From: Actinomadura rubteroloni
Lineage (GTDB): Bacteria; Actinomycetota; Actinomycetes; Streptosporangiales; Streptosporangiaceae
Assembly: GCF_002911665.1 (NCBI RefSeq)
Contig: NZ_MTBP01000002.1
Span: 1,240,001 to 1,304,000, forward strand
Direction: 5' to 3'
DNA length: 64,000 nucleotides
Part shown: positions 50,519 to 58,928 of the stretch, one piece after another
How the letters are laid out: each line of letters opens with the position of its first letter
How positions within the stretch are numbered: the first letter of the stretch is position 1
The notes under the pieces: generated by a model
The model's database searches: none
What the model was told of the DNA's origin: nothing
What the model saw: the letters and a program-made list of their open reading frames with translations, nothing else
Translations under genes and position numbers: made by a program

Positions 50519-51859
50519 ATGAGCGGATCTTCGACGCGGGTGTTCATCGCCCGCCTGGCCGGGATCGCGGTGTTCGATCCGGTCGGCGACCAGGTCGGAC
50601 GGGTCCGCGACGTCGTCGTGTCGCTCCGTCTCGGCCGCCGCATGCCGCGCGTCCTCGGCCTGGTGGTGGAGGTCTCGCCGCGCCGTCCGGTGTTCCTGCC
50701 GATCACGCGCGTCACCGTCATCGAGCCGGACGCCGTCGTGTTCGACGGACGGCTCAACATCCGCCGTTTCCGCCAGCACGAGTCCGAGACGCTGGTGCTC
50801 GCCGAGATGCTGGACCGGACGGTCCGGCTCCGCACCGACGGCGACCGCGTCACCGTCGTGGACGTCGCGATGGAGCCCACCCGCACCCGCGACTGGGTCG
50901 TGGCGAAGGTCGCCGTGCGGCCGCCGCGCCCGGCACGGCCGCGCGGGCTGCGCCGCCGGGGCGAGAGCCGCGTCGTGGACTGGGACGAGGTCGAAGGCTT
51001 CTCGATCGTCGAGTACGGGCAGGGCGCGGCCGGGCTGCTCGCCGCGTTCGAGCGGATGAAGGCCGCCGACCTCGCCAACGTCGTCCACGAGCTGCCCGAG
51101 AAGCGGCGCGGGGAGGTCGCCGCCGCGCTGGACGACGAGCGTCTCGCCGACGTCCTGGAGGAGCTGCCCGAGGACGACCGGGTCGAGATCCTCGGCAAGC
51201 TGGAGGTCGAGCGGGCCGCCGACGTCCTGGAGGCGATGGGCCCCGACGACGCCACCGACCTGCTGCGCGACCTGCCCGCCGAGCAGCGCGAGAACCTGCT
51301 GCTGCTGATGGAGCCGCACGAGGCCGCGCCGCTGCGCCGCCTGCTCACCTACGAGGACGACACGGCGGGCGGTCTCATGACCACCGACCCGGTCGTCCTC
51401 GCCCCCGACACGACGGTCGCCGAAGCCCTCGCCAACATCCGCAACCCCGACCTCAACCCCGCGCTCGCCGCGCAGGTCTACGTCTGCCGTCCCCCGGTCG
51501 AGACCCCCACCGGGCGTTATCTCGGCACCGTCCATTTCCAGCGGCTGCTGCGCGAACCGCCGCCCACCCTCGTCAGCGGGATCGCCGACACCGAGCTGGA
51601 GCCGCTGCGTCCGCGCGAACGGCTCCAGGACGTCGCGATGTACCTCGCCACCTACAACCTGGTCGCCGGGCCGGTCGTGGACGAGGACGGGCACCTGCTC
51701 GGCGCGGTGACGATCGACGACGTCCTCGACAACCTCCTGCCCGCGAACTGGCGCGAGACCGTGATGGAGGCGTCCGCGCTGGAGGGCGCCGACCCCGAGG
51801 AGGAGGCGCTGCGCCGCGCCGCCGACGACGAACGCACCGGCCCGACGGAGGACCCATGA
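50519..51859 (+). CDS. MgtE N-domain plus CBS protein without membrane domain
   Basis: 446 residues: an N-terminal PRC-barrel-like part (VFIARLAGIAVFDPVGDQVGRVRDV), an MgtE intracellular superhelix (LEELPEDDRVEILGKLEVERAADVLEAM), and a CBS pair (TAGGLMTTDPVVLAPD to VTIDDVLDNLLP). The transmembrane channel of MgtE is absent; the next gene encodes a two-helix DUF1003 protein that might provide the membrane part. ATG 50519 with TACGCT (50506-50511) 7 nt upstream, hence leaderless. Resembles Rv1232c. Confidence 0.88.
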   Translation: MSGSSTRVFIARLAGIAVFDPVGDQVGRVRDVVVSLRLGRRMPRVLGLVVEVSPRRPVFLPITRVTVIEPDAVVFDGRLNIRRFRQHESETLVLAEMLDRTVRLRTDGDRVTVVDVAMEPTRTRDWVVAKVAVRPPRPARPRGLRRRGESRVVDWDEVEGFSIVEYGQGAAGLLAAFERMKAADLANVVHELPEKRRGEVAAALDDERLADVLEELPEDDRVEILGKLEVERAADVLEAMGPDDATDLLRDLPAEQRENLLLLMEPHEAAPLRRLLTYEDDTAGGLMTTDPVVLAPDTTVAEALANIRNPDLNPALAAQVYVCRPPVETPTGRYLGTVHFQRLLREPPPTLVSGIADTELEPLRPRERLQDVAMYLATYNLVAGPVVDEDGHLLGAVTIDDVLDNLLPANWRETVMEASALEGADPEEEALRRAADDERTGPTEDP

Positions 51860-52338
51860 CGTCGCCACGGCTGGACCAGCCGCGCGAGATCCGCCGCACG
51901 CTCGTCCCCCGGCCGCACTACGACCCGGAGTCGTTCGGGCAGGTGTCCGAGCGCATCGCCCGGTTCCTCGGGACGGCTCGGTTCCTCGTCTACATGACCG
52001 TGTTCATCGTCGTGTGGGGGGCGTGGAACGCTCTCGCGCCGCCGGCCCTGCGCTGGGACCCCTACCCGTTCATCTTCCTGACGCTGATCCTGTCGCTCCA
52101 GGCGTCCTACGCGGCGCCGCTGATCCTGCTGGCCCAGAACCGGCAGGACGACCGGGACCGCGTCCAGTACGAGCAGGACCGGGCGCGCAACGAGCGCAGC
52201 ATCGCCGACACCGAGTACCTGACCCGGGAGATCGCCGGGCTGCGGCTGGCGCTGAACGAGGTCGCGACGCGGGACTTCGTCCGGTCCGAGCTGCAGGCGC
52301 TGATCAAGGAGCTGGACAACCGGGACCCGCGGCCCTAG
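51856..52338 (+). CDS. DUF1003 membrane protein
   Basis: 160 residues with two membrane helices (FLVYMTVFIVVWGAWNAL and FIFLTLILSLQASYAAPLILLA) followed by a coiled-coil-like tail (QNRQDDRDRVQYEQDRARNE). DUF1003 function unknown. ATG overlaps the stop of the MgtE-like gene as ATGA, so the two are made together and probably form a complex in metal or membrane sensing (inference). Confidence 0.9.
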   Translation: MTSPRLDQPREIRRTLVPRPHYDPESFGQVSERIARFLGTARFLVYMTVFIVVWGAWNALAPPALRWDPYPFIFLTLILSLQASYAAPLILLAQNRQDDRDRVQYEQDRARNERSIADTEYLTREIAGLRLALNEVATRDFVRSELQALIKELDNRDPRP

Positions 52339-52367
52339 CACCGTTCCGGAGTCCATACCATGGGTGC

Positions 52368-53507
52368 ATGGCCTCCCAGCTAACGACGGAGCAGGTGACC
52401 GCGGCGCTCGCGACCGTGAACGATCCTGAGATCCGCAAGCCCATCACCGAGCTCGACATGGTGAAGAGCGTCGACATCGCGCCGGACGGCACGGTCAGCG
52501 TCGGCATCTTCCTCACCGTGGCGGGCTGTCCGATGAAGGACACCCTCACCCGCAACGTCACGGAGGCCGTGAGTCGTCTGGACGGCGTGACCTCGGTCGC
52601 CGTCGAGCTGGACGTCATGAACGAGGAGCAGCGCAAGGCGCTCCAGACCAAGCTGCGCGGCGGCGAGGCCGCCAAGGAGATCCCGTTCGCCAAGCCGAAC
52701 TCGCTGACCAAGGTCTACGCGGTCGCGAGCGGCAAGGGCGGCGTCGGCAAGTCGTCGGTCACGGTGAACCTGGCGGCGGCGCTGGCCGCGCAGGGCCGCA
52801 AGGTCGGCGTGGTGGACGCCGACATCTACGGCCACTCGGTGCCGCGCATGCTCGGCGTCGAGCACGCGCCCACCAAGGTCGAGGACATGATCATGCCTCC
52901 GACCGCGCACGACGTGAAGGTGATCTCGGTCGGGATGTTCACCGCCGGGAACCAGCCGGTCGTGTGGCGCGGGCCGATGCTGCACCGCGCGCTCCAGCAG
53001 TTCCTCGCGGACGTGTACTGGGGCGACCTGGACATCCTGCTGATGGACCTGCCGCCCGGCACCGGCGACATCGCCATCTCGGTGGCGCAGCTCCTGCCGT
53101 CCGCCGAGATCCTGGTCGTGACGACGCCGCAGCAGGCCGCCGCCGAGGTCGCCGAGCGCGCCGGGGCCATCGCCGCGCAGACGCACCAGCAGGTCGTCGG
53201 CGTGATCGAGAACATGTCGTACCTGACCTGCGCGCACTGCGGCGAGCGGCAGGAGATCTTCGGCTCGGGCGGCGGGCAGGCGGTCGCGGACGCGCTCGCC
53301 ACGACGCTCGGCACCCGCGTCCCGCTGCTCGGGCAGGTCCCGATCGACGCGCGGCTGCGCGAGGGCGGCGACAACGGCACCCCGCTCGTCCTCGGCGACC
53401 CCGACGCCGAGGCCGCCAAGGAGCTGCGGAAGATCGCCGACTCGCTCGGCGGCCGGTCGCGCGGGCTGGCCGGCATGTCCCTCGGGATCTCGCCCAAGGG
53501 CCGCTGA
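52368..53507 (+). CDS. mrp: Mrp/ApbC/NBP35-type Fe-S cluster carrier ATPase
   Basis: 379 residues. MIP18/DUF59 N-domain (1-82, with VAGCPMKDTL), deviant Walker A SGKGGVGKSS (121-130), DADIYGHSVPRM, LMDLPPGTGD, and the cluster-binding CAHC near 280. Loads Fe-S clusters onto target enzymes. ATG 52368 has TACCAT (52356-52361) 6 nt upstream, giving a leaderless mRNA. Matches Rv1229c and its usual neighbourhood. A large palindrome terminates it. Confidence 0.94.
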   Translation: MASQLTTEQVTAALATVNDPEIRKPITELDMVKSVDIAPDGTVSVGIFLTVAGCPMKDTLTRNVTEAVSRLDGVTSVAVELDVMNEEQRKALQTKLRGGEAAKEIPFAKPNSLTKVYAVASGKGGVGKSSVTVNLAAALAAQGRKVGVVDADIYGHSVPRMLGVEHAPTKVEDMIMPPTAHDVKVISVGMFTAGNQPVVWRGPMLHRALQQFLADVYWGDLDILLMDLPPGTGDIAISVAQLLPSAEILVVTTPQQAAAEVAERAGAIAAQTHQQVVGVIENMSYLTCAHCGERQEIFGSGGGQAVADALATTLGTRVPLLGQVPIDARLREGGDNGTPLVLGDPDAEAAKELRKIADSLGGRSRGLAGMSLGISPKGR

Positions 53508-53528
53508 CACACCGCGCCGACGCACCGC

Positions 53529-53564
53529 GAAGGCCCCGTCCCGGACGTCCGGGACGGGGCCTTC
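53529..53564. terminator. 36-bp perfect palindrome, bidirectional terminator
   Basis: GAAGGCCCCGTCCCGGA followed by CG and its exact reverse complement. It lies between convergent mrp and a TetR gene. Confidence 0.85.
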
Positions 53565-53577
53565 GGCGTTCCCCCGG

Positions 53578-54141
53578 TCAGCCGGCGGTGATCGTCTTCA
53601 GCTCGGCGAACGCCTCCCGGATCCCGGCGGCCAGCGGCTCCCCGTCCGGCCCGTGGATCCACCGGTCGGCGGCGACCTTGAACGCGGCGAGGCCCGCTTC
53701 GGCGGCGAGCGCGGCGGCGAGGTCGGGGACGCCCCGGTCGCGCAGGGCGCCGGCCAGCGCGTCCCCGAGCGCCGCCAGCTTGATCAGCTCGCGTTCGCGC
53801 AGCTCGGGATGGGCGTCGATGACGGCCTGCCGCTGCCGCGCCGCCGTCCGGCGCTCCCCGAGGACCACGCCGACGGCCTCGACCGCCGCCGCCGCGACCG
53901 TGATCGGCGCGGCGGACGCGGGCGCCTCGGCGGCCGTCCGCACGATCAGGTCCCGGAGCGGCTCGGCCCCGCCGAACAGCACTTCGCGCTTGTCGGCGAA
54001 GTGGCGGAAGAACGTGCGCTCGGTGAGGCCCGCGCGGGCGGCGATCTCGGCGACGGTCGTCCGCTCGTAGCCGTGCTCGGCGTACAGCTCCAGCGCCGCC
54101 CGTTCCAGCCGGCCGCGCGCGTCCGGCACCCATCGCCCCAT
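53578..54141 (-). CDS. TetR-family regulator divergent from an epimerase
   Basis: 187-residue TetR repressor; HTH at about residues 22-44 (TVAEIAARAGLTERTFFRHF). ATG 54141 is preferred because TACGAT (54149-54154) lies 7 nt upstream, predicting a leaderless transcript; ATG 54150 is inside that box. The divergent NAD-dependent epimerase gene shares a region with two 15-bp repeats, likely its operators. Confidence 0.87.
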   Translation of the reverse strand: MGRWVPDARGRLERAALELYAEHGYERTTVAEIAARAGLTERTFFRHFADKREVLFGGAEPLRDLIVRTAAEAPASAAPITVAAAAVEAVGVVLGERRTAARQRQAVIDAHPELRERELIKLAALGDALAGALRDRGVPDLAAALAAEAGLAAFKVAADRWIHGPDGEPLAAGIREAFAELKTITAG

Positions 54142-54160
54142 GTTGGGCATCGTAGACGAT

Positions 54161-54208
54161 GACAGGCACTGACATGACGGTGGTAGTGTCGAAGACAGTG
54201 ACTGACAT
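54161..54208. promoter_or_regulatory. Two 15-bp repeats, probable TetR operators
   Basis: GACAGGCACTGACAT at 54161-54175 and GACAGTGACTGACAT at 54194-54208, spaced 33 bp (about three helix turns). The second holds the palindrome CAGTGACTG. They separate the TetR -10 box from the epimerase start. Confidence 0.65.
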
Positions 54209-54233
54209 CAACTCCGCTGCGAAGGGTCACCCC

Positions 54234-55157
54234 ATGCGCGTTCTCATCACCGGCGCGACCGGCTGGATCGGTTCCGCCCTCGTCCCCGAACTGCTCGGCG
54301 CGGGCCACCAGGTCGTCGGCCTGGCCCGCTCGGACGCCTCCGCCGCCGCCCTCGCCGCGGCCGGGGCCGAGGTCCGCCGGGGCTCGCTGGACGACCTCGA
54401 CGTCCTCGGCGCCGCCGCCGCCGACTCCGACGGCGTCGCCCACCTCGCGTTCAAGCACGACGTCGCCTTCGGCCAGGGCGACTTCGCCGCCGCCGCGACG
54501 GCCGACCGCCGCGCCGTCGAGACGATCGGCGCGGCGCTGGCGGGCTCGGACCGTCCGTTCACGATCGCGTCCGGCACCGTCGGCATCGCCCCGCCCGGCC
54601 GGGTCGCCACCGAGGCGGACGGCCTCGGAACGTTCCCCCTGCTGCCCGAAGGCCCGCGCGCCCGGCAGGCCACGGCGCTCTACACGCTGTCCCTGGCGGC
54701 GACGGGCGTCCGGTCGTCCGTCGTGCGGCTCGCCCCGACGACGCACGGCGACGGCGACCAGGGCTTCATGGCGACGCTGATCGCCGTCGCCCGCGAGAAG
54801 GGCCTCGCCGGCTACATCGGCGACGGCGCCAACCGCTGGCCCGCCGGGCACCGGCTGGACGCGGCGCGGCTGTTCCGGCTAGCGCTGGAGAAGGCCCCGG
54901 CGGGGTCGGTGCTGCACGCGAACGCCGACGAGGGGGTGCCGATCCGGGAGATCGCCGAGGTCATCGGCCGCCACCTCGGCGTCCCGGCGGCGTCGGTCTC
55001 ACCCGAGGACGCGCCCGCGCACTTCGGCTGGCTGGCCGCGTTCATCGGGGCCGACGCCCCGGCGTCCAGCGCGGCGACCCGGGAGCTTCTGGGCTGGGAG
55101 CCGACGCAGCCCGGACTGCTGGAGGACCTGGACAAGGGGCACTACTTCGGCGGCTGA
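54234..55157 (+). CDS. NAD-dependent epimerase/dehydratase (extended SDR)
   Basis: 307 residues. Nucleotide loop ITGATGWIGSALV (5-17), then LARSDASAAAL, HLAFKHD and YTLSLA; the usual YxxxK of the active site is not clearly kept, YTLSLA lying in its region, as in several atypical SDRs. Substrate unknown. ATG 54234 has GAAGGGT upstream; the frame to 54159 spans the operator DNA. Under the divergent TetR. Confidence 0.88.
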   Translation: MRVLITGATGWIGSALVPELLGAGHQVVGLARSDASAAALAAAGAEVRRGSLDDLDVLGAAAADSDGVAHLAFKHDVAFGQGDFAAAATADRRAVETIGAALAGSDRPFTIASGTVGIAPPGRVATEADGLGTFPLLPEGPRARQATALYTLSLAATGVRSSVVRLAPTTHGDGDQGFMATLIAVAREKGLAGYIGDGANRWPAGHRLDAARLFRLALEKAPAGSVLHANADEGVPIREIAEVIGRHLGVPAASVSPEDAPAHFGWLAAFIGADAPASSAATRELLGWEPTQPGLLEDLDKGHYFGG

Positions 55158-55177
55158 CCGTCCGGCGCGGCGTCCGC

Positions 55178-55516
55178 TCAGGTGGCCTCGGGGTCGAAGG
55201 GCGGGCGCTCGCCGTTCCCCAGCCCGCCGTGCGCGACCGGGTCGTCGAACGGGGCCTCGTCGCGCATGAAGTCCAGCGGGTCGTCCTCGAAGAGGTGCTT
55301 GCGGACGAACGTCTTCGGGTTCAGGTCCGCGACGTCGAAGTCCTTGAACTCCGGCCCGAGGCCCTTCTGCAGCTCGGCCTTGGCGTTGTCGGCCATCATG
55401 CGGAACTGGCGGAGCGTCCGGCCGAGCTGCTGGGCGGCGCCCGGCAGCTTGTCGCCGAAGATCACCAGGGCCAGGACGACGAGCACCACCATCTCGCCGA
55501 GTCCGACGTCGAACAC
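55178..55516 (-). CDS. tatB: TatB twin-arginine translocase subunit
   Basis: 112 residues: a single N-terminal membrane helix (GLGEMVVLVVLALVIFG), hinge GDKLPG, then amphipathic helix AAQQLGRTLRQFRMM and an acidic tail. GTG 55516 gives V-F-D-V-G-L-G, the exact family start, with GGGGAGG 4 nt away. TatB recruits folded RR-signal proteins; a Tat substrate (phoX-like) is encoded on the other side. Gene order with htrA and sigE matches Rv1221-Rv1224. Confidence 0.92.
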   Translation of the reverse strand: MFDVGLGEMVVLVVLALVIFGDKLPGAAQQLGRTLRQFRMMADNAKAELQKGLGPEFKDFDVADLNPKTFVRKHLFEDDPLDFMRDEAPFDDPVAHGGLGNGERPPFDPEAT

Positions 55517-55756
55517 CCGACCTCCCCACATGAGCGGCCCCGGCGCGGCCGGGGTCACCTCAGCGTAGCCGCCGTCCCGAGCGCGCCGGACCCGCCCCCG
55601 ACGCCCGTCCGGCGCGGCGGGGACGCCGAACGTGAACGTTCGTCGGAAGTTTCCCTTCGCGTCGCCCGTGGGCCGGTCGCGCGGACGATATGGATCGTTT
55701 CAATGCTTTTTGCGGCGATCCGGCCGCTGTGGACGAGTTTTCCAAAGGTGATCGTC

Positions 55757-57154
55757 TTGGCTTCTTCGTTTTCCCGTCGCGACGTGCTGCGCTCCGGCGC
55801 GGCCGGCGGCATCGGCATCGCCGTCGCCGGCAGTCTCGCGGCCATCGCCGACCCCGCGATGGCGCAGGTCACGCGGCACGCGGCGGGCTACGGCCCCGTC
55901 GTCCCGGACCCGAAGGGGCTCCTCGCGCTCCCCAAGGGCTTCTCCTACAAGGTCGTCGCCGAGGCGGGCGTGACGAAGCTGGAGTCCGGCCAGGCGACGC
56001 CGAGCGACGCCGACGGCACCGCGTTCTTCGCCCACGGCCACCGCTACGCGCTCGTCAACAACCACGAGATCAGCGGCGGCGAGCCGTTCAAGGTCCCGGC
56101 GCTGGACGGCCTGACCTACGACCCGGGCGCGGGCGGCGGCACCACCACGATCGACGTCGCCAAGGACGGCTCGCGCGTCCGCGAGTACGTCTCGCTCGCC
56201 GGGACGCACAACAACTGCGCCGGCGGCCGGACCCCGTGGGGCACCTGGCTGACCTGCGAGGAGACCGAGCAGCGCGCGGGCGGCGCGTTCACCAAGGACC
56301 ACGGCTACGTCTTCGAGGTAGACCCGTTCGAGCGGGACGCCAACACGAGCCCCGTCCCGCTGAAGTTCCTCGGCCGCTACTCGCACGAGGCCGTCGCCGT
56401 CGACCCGCGCACCGGCGCGATCTTCCTCACCGAGGACGCGGGCGGCCCGAACGGCCTCTACTACCGCTGGACGCCGCCGCACGGCTACCGCGCCGGCAAG
56501 GGCGCGCTGCGCAAGCTCGCCCTCGGCAAGGGCGGCGACACCGCCGGCCGTCTCCAGGCGATGAAGGTCTTCAAGGGCACCACGCACATCAAGGACCTGT
56601 CGCAGGCCACGCAGCCCGGCACGCGCTACCGCGTGACCTGGGTGGACGTCCCCGACCGCGACGCCAAGACCACGTCGGTCCGCAAGCAGTTCACCGACGA
56701 CCAGGTGACCCGCAGCCACAAGCTGGAGGGCGCGTACTGGGGCGACGGCGGCGCGTACTTCGTCGCCAGCTTCGCGCGCAGCAGCGACGGCAGCGTCAAC
56801 GAGCACGACGGCCAGGTCTGGTTCTACGACCCGCGCAGCGAGACCGTCACGCTCAAGACGATCTTCGGCGTGAACCCCGACCCGTCCAAGGACGCCGGCA
56901 ACTACGACGGCCCCGACAACATCACCGTCTCCCCGCACGGCGGCCTGATCCTCGCCGAGGACGGCGAGGGCGTCAGCCACCTCTACGGCGTGACGGACGG
57001 CGGCAAGGCCTACACCGTCGCCCGCAACGACCTCAACGAGAGCGAGTTCACCGGCCCGACGTTCAGCCTGGACGGCCGCATCCTGTTCGCCAACATCCAG
57101 ACGCCCGGCATCGTCCTCGCGATCACCGGCCCCTGGGGACACCAGCGCCGCTGA
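55757..57154 (+). CDS. PhoX-like alkaline phosphatase (DUF839), Tat-exported
   Basis: 465 residues. Twin-arginine signal SRRDVLRSGAAGGIGIAV near residue 6 and cleavage about ADPAMAQ; then DUF839/PhoX text such as LVNNHEISGGEPF, THNNCAGGRTPWGTWLTCEET and DNITVSPHGGLILAEDG, where Glu and His/Asp residues bind Ca and Fe. Releases phosphate from organic esters outside the cell. TTG 55757 is chosen because AAAGG lies 8 nt upstream; GTG 55748 is an alternative. No Pho box was recognised. Confidence 0.88.
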   Translation: MASSFSRRDVLRSGAAGGIGIAVAGSLAAIADPAMAQVTRHAAGYGPVVPDPKGLLALPKGFSYKVVAEAGVTKLESGQATPSDADGTAFFAHGHRYALVNNHEISGGEPFKVPALDGLTYDPGAGGGTTTIDVAKDGSRVREYVSLAGTHNNCAGGRTPWGTWLTCEETEQRAGGAFTKDHGYVFEVDPFERDANTSPVPLKFLGRYSHEAVAVDPRTGAIFLTEDAGGPNGLYYRWTPPHGYRAGKGALRKLALGKGGDTAGRLQAMKVFKGTTHIKDLSQATQPGTRYRVTWVDVPDRDAKTTSVRKQFTDDQVTRSHKLEGAYWGDGGAYFVASFARSSDGSVNEHDGQVWFYDPRSETVTLKTIFGVNPDPSKDAGNYDGPDNITVSPHGGLILAEDGEGVSHLYGVTDGGKAYTVARNDLNESEFTGPTFSLDGRILFANIQTPGIVLAITGPWGHQRR

Positions 57155-57174
57155 CCAGCCCCCCGCCCCACGAC

Positions 57175-57216
57175 GACGGGCGCGGACCCCCAGGTGGGTG
57201 GGGTTCCGCGCCCGTC
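57175..57216. terminator. Bidirectional hairpin between phoX-like gene and htrA
   Basis: GACGGGCGCGGACCCC pairs with GGGGTTCCGCGCCCGTC (one bulged base) around a 9-nt loop, between convergent genes. Confidence 0.75.
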
Positions 57217-57230
57217 AGGCATTTCCGGGG

Positions 57231-58847
57231 TCAGCCGGCGGAGAGGGTCAGCTCGACCGTGTTCTCCTTGCCGTTCCGGACGTAGGTCACCTTGATCTTG
57301 TCGCCCGGGGCCTTGCTGCGGATCAGGGCGATGAGGTCGGACGCGTCCTCGATCGGCTGGGAGTCGACCTTGGTGATCACGTCGCCGGGCTTGAGGCCCG
57401 CCTTGGCCGCCGGGCCGCCCGGGGTGATCGGCTGCTGGCCCTGGACCGGCTGCTCCATGATCTTGGCGCCGTCCTGCGACCGCGGGTCCGGCAGGACGCC
57501 CATCTTCGCCTGCTTGACGCTCCCGTTGTTGATGATCTCCTGGGCGACGCGCCGCGCCTGGTTGATCGGGATCGCGAAGCCGAGGCCGATGCTGCCGCTC
57601 TGGCTCTGGCCCTGGAGCGACTGGCTGCCGAGCGTCGCGATCGCCGTGTTCATCCCGATCACGCGGCCCTTGGTGTCGACCAGCGGCCCGCCCGAGTTGC
57701 CGGGGTTGATCGCCGCGTCGGTCTGGATCGCGTTGAGGTAGGTCGCGTCGCCGCCGTTCTCGCTCTGCGTCGGGACGGCGCGGTTCAGCGAGCTGACGAT
57801 CCCGGTCGTCACCGAGCCCTGGAGCCCGAGCGGGGACCCGATCGCGATGACCGGGTCGCCGACCGCGATCTGGTCGGAGTTGCCGAGCGAGAGCGCGGGC
57901 AGGTCGTGCTGGCCCTCGGGCTTGAGGACGGCGACGTCCGAACTCGGGTCGGTGCCCTTGACGGTCGCGGGCAGCGTCTTCTTGTCGTTGAAGACGATCT
58001 GGATCTGCCCGCCCTGCCCGGCGCCCGCCGCGACGTGGTTGTTGGTGACGATGTAGCCGCCGTTGACGATGAAGCCCGTCCCGGCGCCCTCCTCGGTGGC
58101 GCTCTTCACGCGGATCATGACGACGCTCGGCAGCACGCGCCGCGCGATGCCCGCGACCGAGTCCGGCGGGCGGCTGGCCCCGCCGCCGCCCCCGCCCCCG
58201 TCGCCGCCGAGGCTGACGGTGCCCTGGTCGTCGTCGGACGCCAGCACCGCGACACCGGCGCCGACGCCCGCCGACACCAGCGCCACGACCGCCACGATGA
58301 TCGCGATCAGGCCGAGGCCGGGACCGCGCAGCGAGGACGGCGGGGGCGGCGGCACCGGCGCCCAGTTCGGGCCGGTGCCGGGCGGCGGCGGCTGCTGGCC
58401 GTATCCGGCCATCGGGCGCGCGCCCTGCGGCGGCTGGCCGTTCAGCGGCGGGCCCTGCGGCGGCGCCCCCTGCCACCCGTAGGGGTGGGCGGGCGCGTCG
58501 TGCGGGACGAACCCGGGCCGCTGCCGCGGGTCGACCGGCGCCTCTGGCCCGGCCGGGGAGCCCCACGGGCGCGGCTGCTGCTCGGGGGGCGGGCCCGCCG
58601 GCATCGCGACCGGAACGTCGGCGGGCCCGTCCGGCGGCGTGAAGCCGCCCGCGACGTGCCGGTCGCCGGGCTCGGGAGCGGCGGGGGGCTCCTCGGGGTC
58701 GTCCACCGGGACGGGCTGCTCCTGGTCGATCATCGTGGCCCGGGGAGCCTCCGGCCGCGCGGCGAGTGCTTCGTCGTCCTGGCGCGCCGCTCCGGCCCCG
58801 GCGACGGGGCGCTCGTCGTCCGACGGCGACCGGTTCTCTTCCGTCAT
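57231..58847 (-). CDS. htrA: HtrA/DegP-like membrane serine protease
   Basis: 538 residues: about 190 disordered Pro-rich cytoplasmic residues, one membrane helix (LGLIAIIVAVVALVSAGVGAG), a Gly-rich linker, trypsin-like domain with His in VTNNHVAAG, Asp in SSDVAVLK and Ser in GNSGGPLV, and a C-terminal PDZ domain. It degrades misfolded exported proteins. ATG 58847 has AGGAGAG upstream; the frame start 15 codons earlier lacks support. Downstream of sigE-rseA-rseB on the same strand, as expected for a SigE target. Confidence 0.93.
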   Translation of the reverse strand: MTEENRSPSDDERPVAGAGAARQDDEALAARPEAPRATMIDQEQPVPVDDPEEPPAAPEPGDRHVAGGFTPPDGPADVPVAMPAGPPPEQQPRPWGSPAGPEAPVDPRQRPGFVPHDAPAHPYGWQGAPPQGPPLNGQPPQGARPMAGYGQQPPPPGTGPNWAPVPPPPPSSLRGPGLGLIAIIVAVVALVSAGVGAGVAVLASDDDQGTVSLGGDGGGGGGGASRPPDSVAGIARRVLPSVVMIRVKSATEEGAGTGFIVNGGYIVTNNHVAAGAGQGGQIQIVFNDKKTLPATVKGTDPSSDVAVLKPEGQHDLPALSLGNSDQIAVGDPVIAIGSPLGLQGSVTTGIVSSLNRAVPTQSENGGDATYLNAIQTDAAINPGNSGGPLVDTKGRVIGMNTAIATLGSQSLQGQSQSGSIGLGFAIPINQARRVAQEIINNGSVKQAKMGVLPDPRSQDGAKIMEQPVQGQQPITPGGPAAKAGLKPGDVITKVDSQPIEDASDLIALIRSKAPGDKIKVTYVRNGKENTVELTLSAG

Positions 58848-58928
58848 CCCCAACTCTCCTGCCGAGCACCGTTTCTGATCAGTTGCCCTCATCGTGGCGA
58901 GGAAGGCATGTGACGGGCGTAAAACCCG

